From Desulfobacteraceae bacterium Eth-SRB1 (GTDB taxonomy: Bacteria > Desulfobacterota > Desulfobacteria > Desulfobacterales > ETH-SRB1), in contig RPGP01000001.1 in NCBI GenBank assembly GCA_004193555.1, positions 1,104,790 through 1,168,789 of the forward strand: 64,000 nucleotides of DNA, in the 5' to 3' direction. Shown here piece by piece: positions 27,960 to 36,071 of the stretch. A program made the translations under genes and the position numbers. How positions within the stretch are numbered: position 1 is the stretch's first letter; every line of letters begins with the position of its first letter. Under the pieces are notes generated by a model. The model searched no databases. It worked only from the letters and a program-made list of their open reading frames with translations, and was not told the origin of the DNA.

Positions 27960-28090
27960 ATGGACTCGTAGAAAGTCGTCACTCCGGTGAAAACCGGGGT
28001 CCAGAGCCTTTGTAACCAACTGAATAAACTGGATTCCGGCTTTCGCCGGAATAACGAAAAAGGACGTTTTTTGACTTTTTACGAGTCCAT
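27960..28090. repeat. ATGGACTCGTA-ended MITE/BIME element
   Basis: Perfect 11-bp terminal inverted repeats ATGGACTCGTA and TACGAGTCCAT extend with one mismatch into GAAAGTC/GACTTTT. The interior has REP halves GGTGAAAACCGGGGTCCAG and CTGGATTCCGGCTTTCGCC. 131 bases. Related to 18758-18910 and to the minimal hairpin at 35995-36025. Confidence 0.8.
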
Positions 28091-28321
28091 CAATGATGAG
28101 ACCGAACCCCAGAAACTTATTTGCTTTAAAAAAGGCAATATGACTTATGAAAACGAAACAATAGAAAATGGGTCAAATATATTGTGAGGTCGAGAAATCC
28201 ACGGATTTCCGGTTTATACTGTAAGCTTTAATCTGTCGAGTTAAGGAACTAAAATTATTGCATCATTATTGATAGCGAATTTACACCGTTTTGATTCCGT
28301 TTATTCGGGAAAGGAGGTTTT

Positions 28322-28606
28322 ATGGGCGCTCTTTCTCAGGTAGAAAAAATATCCGAAAAATATGCTGTATCTGCTGAAGAGTTTATTCGTTCGGGCATAA
28401 TTACGAATCTTAGGGAAAAACAACGATTACTTCAGATAGAACGTTTTGAAATTTTAGCCAGATATCAGGCTTCAAATGTAGAAGAATTAAATCATAAGAT
28501 CACAGAAGGCAGTGCGCCGGAACATCCTGGCTGGGAAGATTTAATTGAAGTTAAGAATATTGAACAGGAAATTAGCGAGATAGAAAATGATATCGGAGCA
28601 TTATAA
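28322..28606 (+). CDS. probable antitoxin of a TumE-like module
   Basis: A 94-aa, entirely helical, acidic protein (VEKISEKYAVSAEEFIRSGI..., ending EIENDIGAL). Strong ribosome-binding site (AAAGGAGG). It overlaps the start of the following TumE-like ORF by 20 bases, typical of antitoxin-toxin pairs. There is no obvious DNA-binding motif. The assignment as antitoxin rests on size, order and overlap; sequence family not recognised. Confidence 0.65.
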   Translation: MGALSQVEKISEKYAVSAEEFIRSGIITNLREKQRLLQIERFEILARYQASNVEELNHKITEGSAPEHPGWEDLIEVKNIEQEISEIENDIGAL

Positions 28607-29000
28607 ACGAATAAAAGGAAATGTTGAGCGCAAATTTTCTGATATTTTAAAGTCTGCTGAATTAATCTAGGGAACAGCCGGGCGAATTCGCAAGCTGCGA
28701 CTTTATTTAGTTGACAATACTTTTGTAGATATTTGGTATTCACCTGATGGCAGCTATTCATACCACTGGGAGCAACGAAATATCAGAGATGCTATCTACC
28801 GTCATGACAACGCTCCTCATAAGAAATGGCGAAATGTCTCAACCTTTCCAAAACATTGTCATGATGGCAGTCAGCTAAATGTTACTGAAAGTTTCCTCTC
28901 GGATGATTCTGAAAATGCAGTTGAGGAATTTCTTCGACTGGTCAGGGAGCGAATGGTTGCTGAGCAGATAGCTGCAAAAAAGACAGATAAAACCAGATGA
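28587..29000 (+). pseudogene. TumE-like (DUF6516) toxin with an in-frame amber codon
   Basis: ATG 28587 opens MISEHYKRIKGNVERKFSD and meets TAG at 28668-28670 after 27 codons. The same frame then continues open for 110 codons with GRIRKLRLYLVDNTFVDIWY, SYSYHWEQ, YRHDNAPHKKW and STFPKHCHDGS, the recognisable core of TumE/DUF6516 toxins. A single base change would restore a 137-aa toxin of family length. The most likely reading is a disarmed toxin with its antitoxin retained. Confidence 0.75.
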
Positions 29001-29131
29001 TTAAATGGAAATCAAAAAAGATACAAAAGTAAGGATTACATATCGACCTGAACTGGGTATTGGAGCGGGAAGACTTGCTTGACATTAGTTTATAAGTTGA
29101 AAGGGTACTTGAACTATGATAGCTGGTTTGC

Positions 29132-29263
29132 ATGCCACGCCAATCAAGAATAGATGCGTCGGGCGCGCTTTATCATATTATTGCGAGAGGTATAGAACGC
29201 AAAAGGATATTTACAGATGGTGTTGATAGGGATAATTTTTTAAATCGACCTGGAAAACTTTGA
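29132..29263 (+). pseudogene. truncated RAYT transposase, N-terminal fragment
   Basis: MPRQSRIDASGALYHIIARG, then IERKRIFTDGVDRDNFLN, is the start of a REP-associated transposase of a different subtype from the intact one at 25643. Homology stops after about 38 residues and a stop follows at 29261-29263. The HUH and Tyr motifs are lost. Confidence 0.8.
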
Positions 29264-29513
29264 GCGTAAATATCATCTTAAATCAAATGGGTTGCCGAAA
29301 AACTGGCAGGCCGATCCTCCGCCAATAAAGCTAAAAGAAACAGGTAAAATATGGTATTTTGATCAAATATCAGCGGTTTTAAAAGTACCAAGCGCCATTA
29401 TTCCAAATGAATGTAACTATGTCCTCAACCCTGGACACCCAGACTTTAAAAAGGTAGCTGTCAAACAGGCTATGCCGTTTAAATTCGATCAAAGGTTGAA
29501 TCGCTCAACTTAG
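29247..29513 (+). pseudogene. RES-domain toxin, C-terminal fragment
   Basis: An open frame without a credible start (DLENFERKYHLK..., then LKVPSAIIPNECNYVLNPGH and PDFKKV...PFKFDQRL) matches the end of RES-family NAD+-degrading toxins. The catalytic Arg and Glu regions of the N-terminal half are absent. It is joined directly to the RAYT fragment, indicating a deletion between two genes. No Xre partner is found. Confidence 0.75.
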
Positions 29514-29672
29514 GGTTCGGCAAAAAATAAGTTCGCAATTTCAGGTGTTGAGGCACTCGGCTGACAAGGCGCGAAAAAGCATGAATATCAAGCATATTCA
29601 GAATTTTCGCAACGCAGTCAGGCGGGATGCATCGGCGCCTGAAATGTAAAGTTATTTTTTGTCGAGCCCTTA
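29509..29672. repeat. TTAGGGTTCGGCAAAAAATAA-ended MITE
   Basis: Near-perfect inverted ends of about 24 bases (TTAGGGTTCGGCAAAAAATA... and ...TATTTTTTGTCGAGCCCTTA) extend inward with AATTTCAGG/CCTGAAAT. About 164 bases, no coding capacity. Confidence 0.8.
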
Positions 29673-29831
29673 GGTTTAAAAAGGTACTTGGACGAGTTGC
29701 AGAATTGTTGGAATTAAAACCTGACAGATTTCGTACTTTCGTGTTTTGCGACGTACGCCTTGAAAAGAGACGTGATTATTTTTTTTGTGTGCTTTGTAAT
29801 CTCTGTGCTAATTTTTGGTGATAATTATCAA

Positions 29832-30527
29832 ATGACAAATAACCGGGAATTAAATATTGTTGTTGAAGAGGCAAAAAATTATCTTTGTTTTCTGGCTGAA
29901 ACAGGTTGCACCGGTTTTGAATGCTTAAAAAAAAGTCTCGACACTATTGATAAATGGGGTAAAAAAGAGGTATTGTTAAAAGAGACGCTTGAGACAATAC
30001 GTATCGATCTTGGTGATTGCCGCCGCTGCAAACTTTCAAACAGCCGTAAAAATATTGTCTTTGGAGCGGGGAGCCCCTCAGCAAGGCTTGTATTTGTGGG
30101 CGAAGGGCCGGGCTTTGAGGAGGATAAAACCGGCAAGCCGTTTGTTGGGGCAGCAGGCAAACTTCTTACCAAAATAATTCAGGCCATTAAACTTACACGT
30201 GAGCAGGTATATATTTGCAATATTATAAAATGCCGTCCTCCAGGCAATAGAAATCCTGAGTTAGATGAAATTAAGGCATGTTTCCCTTTTCTGGAGCGCC
30301 AGATCGTTGCTCTAAAGCCGGATTTCATATGCACTCTCGGACTTTTTGCAACACAAACGCTCCTTGAAACAAAAGAGCCTATCTCGAAGCTCAGGGGACA
30401 TTTTCGGGATTACAAGGGAATTAAGCTTTTGCCTACATATCATCCCGCATATCTTCTTCGAAACCCGGATAAAAAAAGGGATGTCTGGGAAGATATGAAG
30501 AAATTGATGAATGAAATGGGGGAATAA
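29832..30527 (+). CDS. type-4 uracil-DNA glycosylase (Fe-S family)
   Basis: DNA repair enzyme that removes uracil arising from cytosine deamination. ATG 29832 (MTNNRELNIVVEE) is preferred; an upstream ATG at 29760 would add 24 hydrophobic residues encoded by a CTCTGTG repeat remnant. The 4Fe-4S cluster cysteines include CRRC (about residue 71) and C in IIKCRPPGNRNPE and KACF. Motif A is GEGPGFEEDKTGKPFVG and motif B is YHPAYLLRNP. About 231 aa, normal for the family. Alone in its transcription unit. Confidence 0.9.
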   Translation: MTNNRELNIVVEEAKNYLCFLAETGCTGFECLKKSLDTIDKWGKKEVLLKETLETIRIDLGDCRRCKLSNSRKNIVFGAGSPSARLVFVGEGPGFEEDKTGKPFVGAAGKLLTKIIQAIKLTREQVYICNIIKCRPPGNRNPELDEIKACFPFLERQIVALKPDFICTLGLFATQTLLETKEPISKLRGHFRDYKGIKLLPTYHPAYLLRNPDKKRDVWEDMKKLMNEMGE

Positions 30528-30534
30528 AAAATTG

Positions 30535-30920
30535 TTACCACAGAGCGCACAGAGAAATTATATATAAAAAAGGGGTTAGTACTACAGCGACATTTTATTG
30601 CTAACCATTTGAAATTTAACCTAAATTGTATCAGATATTTATGAAGCTCCCGCAGAATACCCTGCCATTTATGGCGGGGAGCTTCACTTCTATTGTCATT
30701 TCCGCGAAAGCGGGAATCCAGTTTGTTTTTAGATATAACTGGGGTTCTGGATGCCCGCCTTCGCAGGCATGACGTTAAAAAGTGACGCTGTAGTATTAGG
30801 TGTTAAGAAAAAAAACCCTGAATCCTGAACCTCAATATATATCTGGTCTGTTTCATAATGCTAAAGCGTTACAAAAAAACAAATTAATTTACTCTGTGTG
30901 CTCTGTGATCTCTGTGGTAA
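30535..30920. repeat. CACAGAG-bounded intergenic region with REP halves
   Basis: TTACCACAGAGCGCACAGAG (30535-30554) and the inverted CTCTGTGATCTCTGTGGTAA (30901-30920) enclose the 420-base spacer before nfeD. Inside, CGAAAGCGGGAATCCAG and CTGGATGCCCGCCTTCGCAGG form a REP pair (about 30700-30775). No gene seen. Confidence 0.7.
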
Positions 30921-30947
30921 AGGTTTAATTCTTGTGGAGCAGTTGAT

Positions 30948-32243
30948 ATGAAATACAAATTTTTTATAATTACCTTATTGGCATTATTGCTGTTTTTTTC
31001 CGCAAATGCTTTTTCATCAGAAAATGAAATCTATATTATCAAATCATCAGGCGCTATAAGCCCTGCCACAGCCGACTTTTTAAAAAAGGGGCTTAAGAAG
31101 GCATCAGACGATAATGTTTCCTGCATTATCATTGAGCTTAATACCCCGGGAGGCCTGGCTGAATCTATGCGTGATATTGTAATGGCCATACTTGCAAGCA
31201 GGGTTCCTGTTGTGGTCTATGTTGCTCCCGGCGGGGCAAGGGCTGCCTCGGCAGGGGTTATGATTACTATGGCGGCGGATATTGCCGCAATGGCTCCTGG
31301 AACAAATATCGGCGCTGCGCACCCGGTAGGAGCCGGAGGAAAAAAGATAGACAAAACCATGTCTGAAAAGGTGGTTAACGACATGGTGGCTCATGCCAGG
31401 AGTGTTTCAAGCAAACGGGGGCGGAATGCAGATTGGGTTGAAAAGGCAATTCGTGAAAGCGTTTCCGTAACGGAAACCGAGGCCCTGAAACAAAATGTTA
31501 TCGATATAGTGGCAACAGATATAGATGATCTGATCAGACAGATTAACGGCCGTGAAATTAAGGGCAAGGGAATGATTAACCTTGACAATCCCACAAGGAC
31601 GATACTGGAAGAAACTATAAGAACAAAAATTTTAAAGATAATAAGCGATCCTAATATTGCATATATCCTTATGATGATAGGAATGGCCGGGATTTATTTT
31701 GAACTGTCGCATCCCGGCGCTATTTTCCCCGGAGTGATCGGAGCCATCGCAATTGTATTAGCATTTTTTTCCTTTCAGACACTTCCCGTCAACTATGCGG
31801 GCATACTCCTTATTATACTTGCGATGATATTTTTTATTATGGAGATGAAGATTACAAGCTACGGTCTTCTCAGCGTAGCAGGGGTAACCTCGCTTTTTTT
31901 AGGCTCCCTGATGTTGTTTGAGAACGCAAGTCCTGAACTAAGGGTAGCGTGGCAGGTGTTTTTGCCGACGATCGTTATAGTCTCAGCTTTTTTTGTCACA
32001 CTTGCGAGCCTGGTTTTTAAGGCGCAGGTATCAAGGCCGAGAACAGGCGCAAAGGGCCTTGTCGGTGAAATCGGAGTTGTAAAAGAGGATGTCATGCCGG
32101 AGGGCAAGGTCTTTGTGCACGGGGAGCTCTGGAATGCGACTTCAAAAAACCGGATAAGCAAAGGGACAAAGGTAAGGGTGATAAAGGTGGTAAATCTCAT
32201 GCTCGATGTAGAACCGGTCAGTATTGACCGACTGGATAATTAA
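30948..32243 (+). CDS. NfeD-family membrane serine protease (ClpP-class)
   Basis: A 431-aa protein with a signal peptide (about residues 1-24), a ClpP/SppA-like protease domain (IIIELNTPGGL, then the nucleophile in RAASAGVMITMAAD), three to four membrane segments (about 235-345) and a C-terminal OB-fold NfeD domain (about 365-430). This is the long NfeD1b type, which cleaves the C terminus of its partner stomatin. The slipin gene follows 223 bases downstream on the same strand, the classic pairing. Confidence 0.92.
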   Translation: MKYKFFIITLLALLLFFSANAFSSENEIYIIKSSGAISPATADFLKKGLKKASDDNVSCIIIELNTPGGLAESMRDIVMAILASRVPVVVYVAPGGARAASAGVMITMAADIAAMAPGTNIGAAHPVGAGGKKIDKTMSEKVVNDMVAHARSVSSKRGRNADWVEKAIRESVSVTETEALKQNVIDIVATDIDDLIRQINGREIKGKGMINLDNPTRTILEETIRTKILKIISDPNIAYILMMIGMAGIYFELSHPGAIFPGVIGAIAIVLAFFSFQTLPVNYAGILLIILAMIFFIMEMKITSYGLLSVAGVTSLFLGSLMLFENASPELRVAWQVFLPTIVIVSAFFVTLASLVFKAQVSRPRTGAKGLVGEIGVVKEDVMPEGKVFVHGELWNATSKNRISKGTKVRVIKVVNLMLDVEPVSIDRLDN

Positions 32244-32466
32244 TGCCGGAATGAAAACTCAAAACACTTGAAATTACAGTCAGTTGAATGCTATTCTCAA
32301 ATCAAACAAATAATCCGCCAGAGTGCTTTGGCGGACTAAAAGCTAACTGCTAATAGCTCTTTCAGAATCTTCACATAGGTAAATAAGCTGAACCTATTGC
32401 CAGTATTGAAAAAAATACTTTTCGTTCAAGCGCTAATTAGATGTTATTTTAAAAAAGGAGAATAAA

Positions 32467-33222
32467 ATGTATACAGTAATTGCAGTTGTCATGCTTGTAG
32501 CCTTTTTTCTGTCAACAGCCATACGAGTATTAAACGAGTATGAACGCGGGGTTATATTCAGGCTTGGCAGGGTTATAAAGGCAAAAGGGCCCGGTCTGAT
32601 CATACTTATTCCAATTATAGATAAAATGGTAAAGGTAAGTATGCGTCTTGTGGCCATGGATGTGGACCCGCAGGATGTTATAACCAGGGATAATGTTTCA
32701 GTAAAGGTCAATGCTGTAATCTATTTCAGGGTAATCGCTCCGATAAAGGCTATAGTTGAGGTTGAGCAATACAACTATGCAATGTCTCAATTAGCACAAA
32801 CTACCCTGAGAAGTGTATGCGGCCAGGTAGAGTTAGATGAGCTTTTATCTGAAAGAGAAAAGATTAATGAGCAGCTTCAGACAATACTGGACACACATAC
32901 AGATCCGTGGGGTTTAAAGGTGACAACCGTGGAATTAAAGCATATTGATCTGCCCCAGGAGATGCAACGCTCGATGGCCAAGCAGGCTGAGGCGGAAAGG
33001 GAACGTCGCGCCAAGGTAATCAATGCAGAAGGGGAATTCCAGGCTGCCACCAAGCTGGCCGAAGCATCTGAGATAATTAAAGGTCACCCTATGGCCCTGC
33101 AACTCAGGTATCTCCAGACAATGCGCGAGATGTCGGCGGAGCAGAATACAACAACAATTTTTCCGTTTCCAATTGATCTTTTCAAGCCATTTTTAAAGCT
33201 TATTGATAATAAAGATAAATAA
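32467..33222 (+). CDS. slipin / stomatin-like SPFH-band 7 protein
   Basis: A 251-aa membrane-associated SPFH protein. It has an N-terminal hydrophobic hairpin (residues 2-18), then [40 protein letters not shown] and the stomatin signature [17 protein letters not shown], with a C-terminal coiled coil [17 protein letters not shown]. Slipins form oligomeric membrane scaffolds and are substrates of NfeD proteases, encoded just upstream. Good ribosome-binding site (AAAAGGAG). Confidence 0.93.
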   Translation: MYTVIAVVMLVAFFLSTAIRVLNEYERGVIFRLGRVIKAKGPGLIILIPIIDKMVKVSMRLVAMDVDPQDVITRDNVSVKVNAVIYFRVIAPIKAIVEVEQYNYAMSQLAQTTLRSVCGQVELDELLSEREKINEQLQTILDTHTDPWGLKVTTVELKHIDLPQEMQRSMAKQAEAERERRAKVINAEGEFQAATKLAEASEIIKGHPMALQLRYLQTMREMSAEQNTTTIFPFPIDLFKPFLKLIDNKDK

Positions 33223-33380
33223 AAAACCAAAGTGTTTCGGCTGTTGACATAATGTAAATGAATTGTAATAATTAAAGTTTTTGGAAATAGATTCGAGACT
33301 TTTTATGAGTTCATCAAGCTTAAGTTGCAGATAGCTTGTTGCATAATGCTAAAACAATACAGAAAGGAGATTTGCCGGAT

Positions 33381-33701
33381 ATGGGAGATAAGGAAACTAA
33401 GGAAAAACCCATCGATAAAATGACTGTCAAAGAGCTGAGAGAAATGGCCAAGGAGATTCCGGAAATAACAGGTGTTCACGGAATGAACAAGGCAGAGTTG
33501 CTCAACGCTATTAAAAAGGCCGGGGGAATAGAAGATGAAACCGGCAAAAAATCCGATTTCTCTATTCGAGAAATAAAGAAAAAAATCAAAAAATTGAAGG
33601 CAGAACGCGAGGCAGCGCTTAGGACAAAGGATAAAAAAACAGCCAGTATTTATCGACGCCGCATTTCAAAGTTGAAAAAAAAGACTCGCAAGGCGGCATA
33701 A
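33381..33701 (+). CDS. small Rho_N/SAP-like basic protein
   Basis: About 106 aa from ATG 33381, preceded by AAGGAG; an in-frame ATG at 33336 lacks a site. Residues about 13-50 (KMTVKELREMAKEIPEITGV, HGMNKAELLNAIKKAGGI) match the Rho N-terminal helix-extended-helix domain, which binds nucleic acid. The rest is a Lys/Arg-rich coiled coil (REIKKKIKKLKAEREAAL... RISKLKKKTRKAA). Probably a small RNA- or DNA-binding protein. It is 11 bases from the HAD gene. Confidence 0.8.
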   Translation: MGDKETKEKPIDKMTVKELREMAKEIPEITGVHGMNKAELLNAIKKAGGIEDETGKKSDFSIREIKKKIKKLKAEREAALRTKDKKTASIYRRRISKLKKKTRKAA

Positions 33702-33712
33702 CAGGAATATTT

Positions 33713-34285
33713 ATGATTGATCCGGCTTCTATGGCTTTTGATGTTGATGGTGTGTTGGCTGACACCATGACATTGTTTCTCGATATAGCGCGAGAGGAAT
33801 ATGACATTACAGGGATCAGACATGAAGACATCACCTGTTATATGCTTGAGGAATGTATCGATATCGACAAAGAAATCATAGAAGCAATTATTATCAGGAT
33901 ACTTGATGGAAGACATTCAGCGCCCTTGAATCCAATAGATGGCGCTTCCGGGGTTCTAAACAGACTGGGGAGAAAACAGAGGAGTCCGCTTCTTTTTGTA
34001 ACCGCAAGGCCGTATTTGAACACAATCCAGGACTGGATATTAGACATTTTGCAGCTTGAGCCGGATTCAATAGAGGTTGTCGCAACAGGCTCTTTTGAGC
34101 GCAAGTCAGATGTGCTTTTGAGCAGGAATATTTCATATTTTGTGGAAGACAGGCTGGAAACATGTTTTTCCCTTAAGGAGGCAGGCGTAACACCTGTTCT
34201 TTTCAAGCAGCCGTGGAACAGGAAAAAACATCCTTTTATAGAGGTTGGAACCTGGAGAGAACTTGAATCGCTGATTGATTTTTAA
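33713..34285 (+). CDS. HAD-superfamily phosphatase (5'-nucleotidase-like)
   Basis: A 190-aa haloacid dehalogenase-fold hydrolase. Motif I is AFDVDGVLADTM (nucleophile Asp about residue 9), motif II LLFVTARPY (about 95), and motif IV FVEDRLETC (about 142). The small helical cap between motifs I and II resembles deoxyribonucleotidase-like members. Its TAA overlaps the xerC ATG by one base, so the two are coupled. Substrate unknown. Confidence 0.83.
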   Translation: MIDPASMAFDVDGVLADTMTLFLDIAREEYDITGIRHEDITCYMLEECIDIDKEIIEAIIIRILDGRHSAPLNPIDGASGVLNRLGRKQRSPLLFVTARPYLNTIQDWILDILQLEPDSIEVVATGSFERKSDVLLSRNISYFVEDRLETCFSLKEAGVTPVLFKQPWNRKKHPFIEVGTWRELESLIDF

Positions 34286-35214
34286 TGATTTCATATCCTT
34301 TAAACAACCGGATCAAAATCTTTATTGAATCCCTTTCTTCTGAAAAAGGGTGCTCAGAAAACACCTGTCGTGCCTACGCGCATGATCTTGAAGAATTTTT
34401 ATATTTTATTGCCGAAATCCGATTTACAGGCAAAAAAAAGAATGTTGATAAAATCATGGCGGATGAAGTGGATGGTATGATGATAAGGGGATATCTTGGT
34501 TTTCTGCACAAAAGAAACAGAAAGGTAACAATCGCTCGCAAGCTTTCTTCTCTGCGTTCTTTTTTCAGATCCCTTGTCAAGCACGGAGTTATTCAGGATA
34601 ATCCGACTGATACGATTCTGACGCCAAAGCAAAGTAAAGCTATTCCCGCTTACCTTACGGTTGACGAGATGTTCAGGCTGCTGGATTCCTTAAAGGCAAA
34701 CACCCTGTTAGGGTTAAGAAACCGCGCCATTTTTGAGGCTCTTTATTCCAGCGGGCTGCGTGTGTCGGAACTTGCAGGCATGGATACATTTGACGTGGAT
34801 TTTACAAACCATGTTATCCGTGTTTCCGGGAAAGGGAGCAAGGAACGTATTGTGCCTGTCGGGAAACAGGCAATAGATGCCATAAAGGCTTACAGAGAAA
34901 AGCTTCAAAAAAAGAAAGGCATCACCATTGATAAAAAGGGACCGCTCTTTTTAAACAAAAACAATGGCCGTCTTACAACAAGATCTATAGCCCGTATTCT
35001 AAATAAAGTTGTAAAAGAATGCGGTCTTCTGACGCCTGTTTCACCGCATGCTCTTCGTCATACATTTGCAACCCATATGCTTGATGCAGGGGCGGATTTA
35101 AGGGTGGTACAGGAGCTGTTGGGCCACAAAAGCCTTTCTACCACCCAGAAATATACACATGTAACTATTGACAGGCTTATGGAGACATATGACAGGGCGC
35201 ATCCAAGACGATAA
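34285..35214 (+). CDS. xerC: tyrosine site-specific recombinase XerC
   Basis: A 309-aa tyrosine recombinase with an N-terminal SAM-like core-binding domain (about residues 5-105) and a catalytic domain. Catalytic residues are in SSGLRVSELAGMD (Arg), HALRHTFATHML (His, Arg), LLGHKSLSTTQKYTHV (His and nucleophile Tyr). XerC with XerD resolves chromosome dimers at dif. The location immediately before hslVU matches the conserved xerC-hslV-hslU order of many proteobacteria and supports a housekeeping rather than a mobile integrase. Confidence 0.93.
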   Translation: MISYPLNNRIKIFIESLSSEKGCSENTCRAYAHDLEEFLYFIAEIRFTGKKKNVDKIMADEVDGMMIRGYLGFLHKRNRKVTIARKLSSLRSFFRSLVKHGVIQDNPTDTILTPKQSKAIPAYLTVDEMFRLLDSLKANTLLGLRNRAIFEALYSSGLRVSELAGMDTFDVDFTNHVIRVSGKGSKERIVPVGKQAIDAIKAYREKLQKKKGITIDKKGPLFLNKNNGRLTTRSIARILNKVVKECGLLTPVSPHALRHTFATHMLDAGADLRVVQELLGHKSLSTTQKYTHVTIDRLMETYDRAHPRR

Positions 35215-35360
35215 TTAATAAGCGGTCGGAGGTCAGGGGTCAGAGGTCGGAGCAATGATTTATGATTGTCAATTTATGATTGTAGATTGAAAAGATAGAG
35301 CATAAACTCAGCGATTCCATCAATCATCAATCGACAATCATCAATCCAGAGAGGTATAAT

Positions 35361-35891
35361 ATGAAATTTCATGGAACAACGATCCTTGCTGTAAGGCATA
35401 ATGGTAAGCTGGCGGTTGCCGGAGATGGTCAGGTTACATTAAATAATACCATAATAAAACATCATGCTAAAAAAGTCAGAAGGATTTACAATGGCAAGAT
35501 TATTGTTGGGTTTGCCGGCGCTACTGCTGATGCCCTTAATCTTTCTGAGCGTCTGGAGGCAAAGCTGGATCGTTACAACGGAAACCTGACCCGTAGTGCT
35601 GTTGAATTGGCAAGAGACTGGCGAACCGATAAATATTTGAGACGCCTTGAGGCGATTATGATAGCTGTCGATGAATCCAGGATGTTCCTCATTTCAGGGA
35701 ACGGTGACGTGATTGAGCCTGACGAAAATATTATGGGCATTGGATCAGGCGGTGTAGGGGCCCAGGCCGCAGCTATGGCCCTGATCAGGCATACGGATAT
35801 GGATGCAAAGAGCATTGTAAAAGAGGCAATGAAAATAGCAGGCTCTATATGTGTGTTTACTAATGATTATTTAACGATAGAAGAATTATGA
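35361..35891 (+). CDS. hslV: ATP-dependent protease proteolytic subunit HslV
   Basis: Proteasome-like Thr peptidase, 176 aa. The N-terminal block is MKFHGTTILAVRHNGK, where processing exposes the catalytic Thr at TTILAV. GDGQVTLNNTIIKHHAKKVR and IGSGGVGAQAAAMAL are family hallmarks. It forms a double hexamer fed by the HslU unfoldase encoded next. The 180-base hslV-hslU gap contains two hairpins, so the two genes may also be separately regulated. Confidence 0.96.
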   Translation: MKFHGTTILAVRHNGKLAVAGDGQVTLNNTIIKHHAKKVRRIYNGKIIVGFAGATADALNLSERLEAKLDRYNGNLTRSAVELARDWRTDKYLRRLEAIMIAVDESRMFLISGNGDVIEPDENIMGIGSGGVGAQAAAMALIRHTDMDAKSIVKEAMKIAGSICVFTNDYLTIEEL

Positions 35892-35919
35892 TGAATTCGT
35901 AAAAAAACGAATTCATCAA
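35889..35919. terminator. hairpin after hslV
   Basis: TGATGAATTCGT (35890-35901) pairs with ACGAATTCATCA (35908-35919), a perfect 12-bp stem with a 6-A loop starting at the hslV stop. No T tract; weak terminator or mRNA 3' stabiliser. Confidence 0.5.
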
Positions 35920-35994
35920 GTGTTAGGTGCTAAGATAAAATATTTAACTGTTATATCAAGCCCTTAACACTTAACACCTGACACTTAACACGGT

Positions 35995-36025
35995 TCGTAA
36001 AAAGTGGTTTTTCAACTTTTTACGA
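35995..36025. repeat. minimal TCGTAAAAAGT hairpin element
   Basis: TCGTAAAAAGT (35995-36005) pairs perfectly with 36015-36025. The arms match the ends of the MITE/BIME elements at 18758 and 27960, so this may be an internally deleted copy. Confidence 0.6.
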
Positions 36026-36071
36026 GATCATCAATTATAACTATAATCTATAACAAAAAAAGAATGGAAAT

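Noticed and set aside
28668-28670. Amber codon read as pyrrolysine or programmed read-through in the TumE-like gene
   Set aside because: No PYLIS-like structure or pyl genes seen, and toxins of this family have no known need for pyrrolysine; a nonsense mutation is simpler.
29005-29082. 25-codon ORF after the TumE-like frame (MEIKKDTKVRITYRPELGIG)
   Set aside because: Too short to assign; may be the start of a lost third gene but has no supporting signal.
29760-29831. Upstream ATG giving the uracil-DNA glycosylase a hydrophobic N-terminal extension
   Set aside because: The extension is encoded by a CTCTGTG-type repeat remnant and is unlike the cytosolic family; ATG 29832 fits better.
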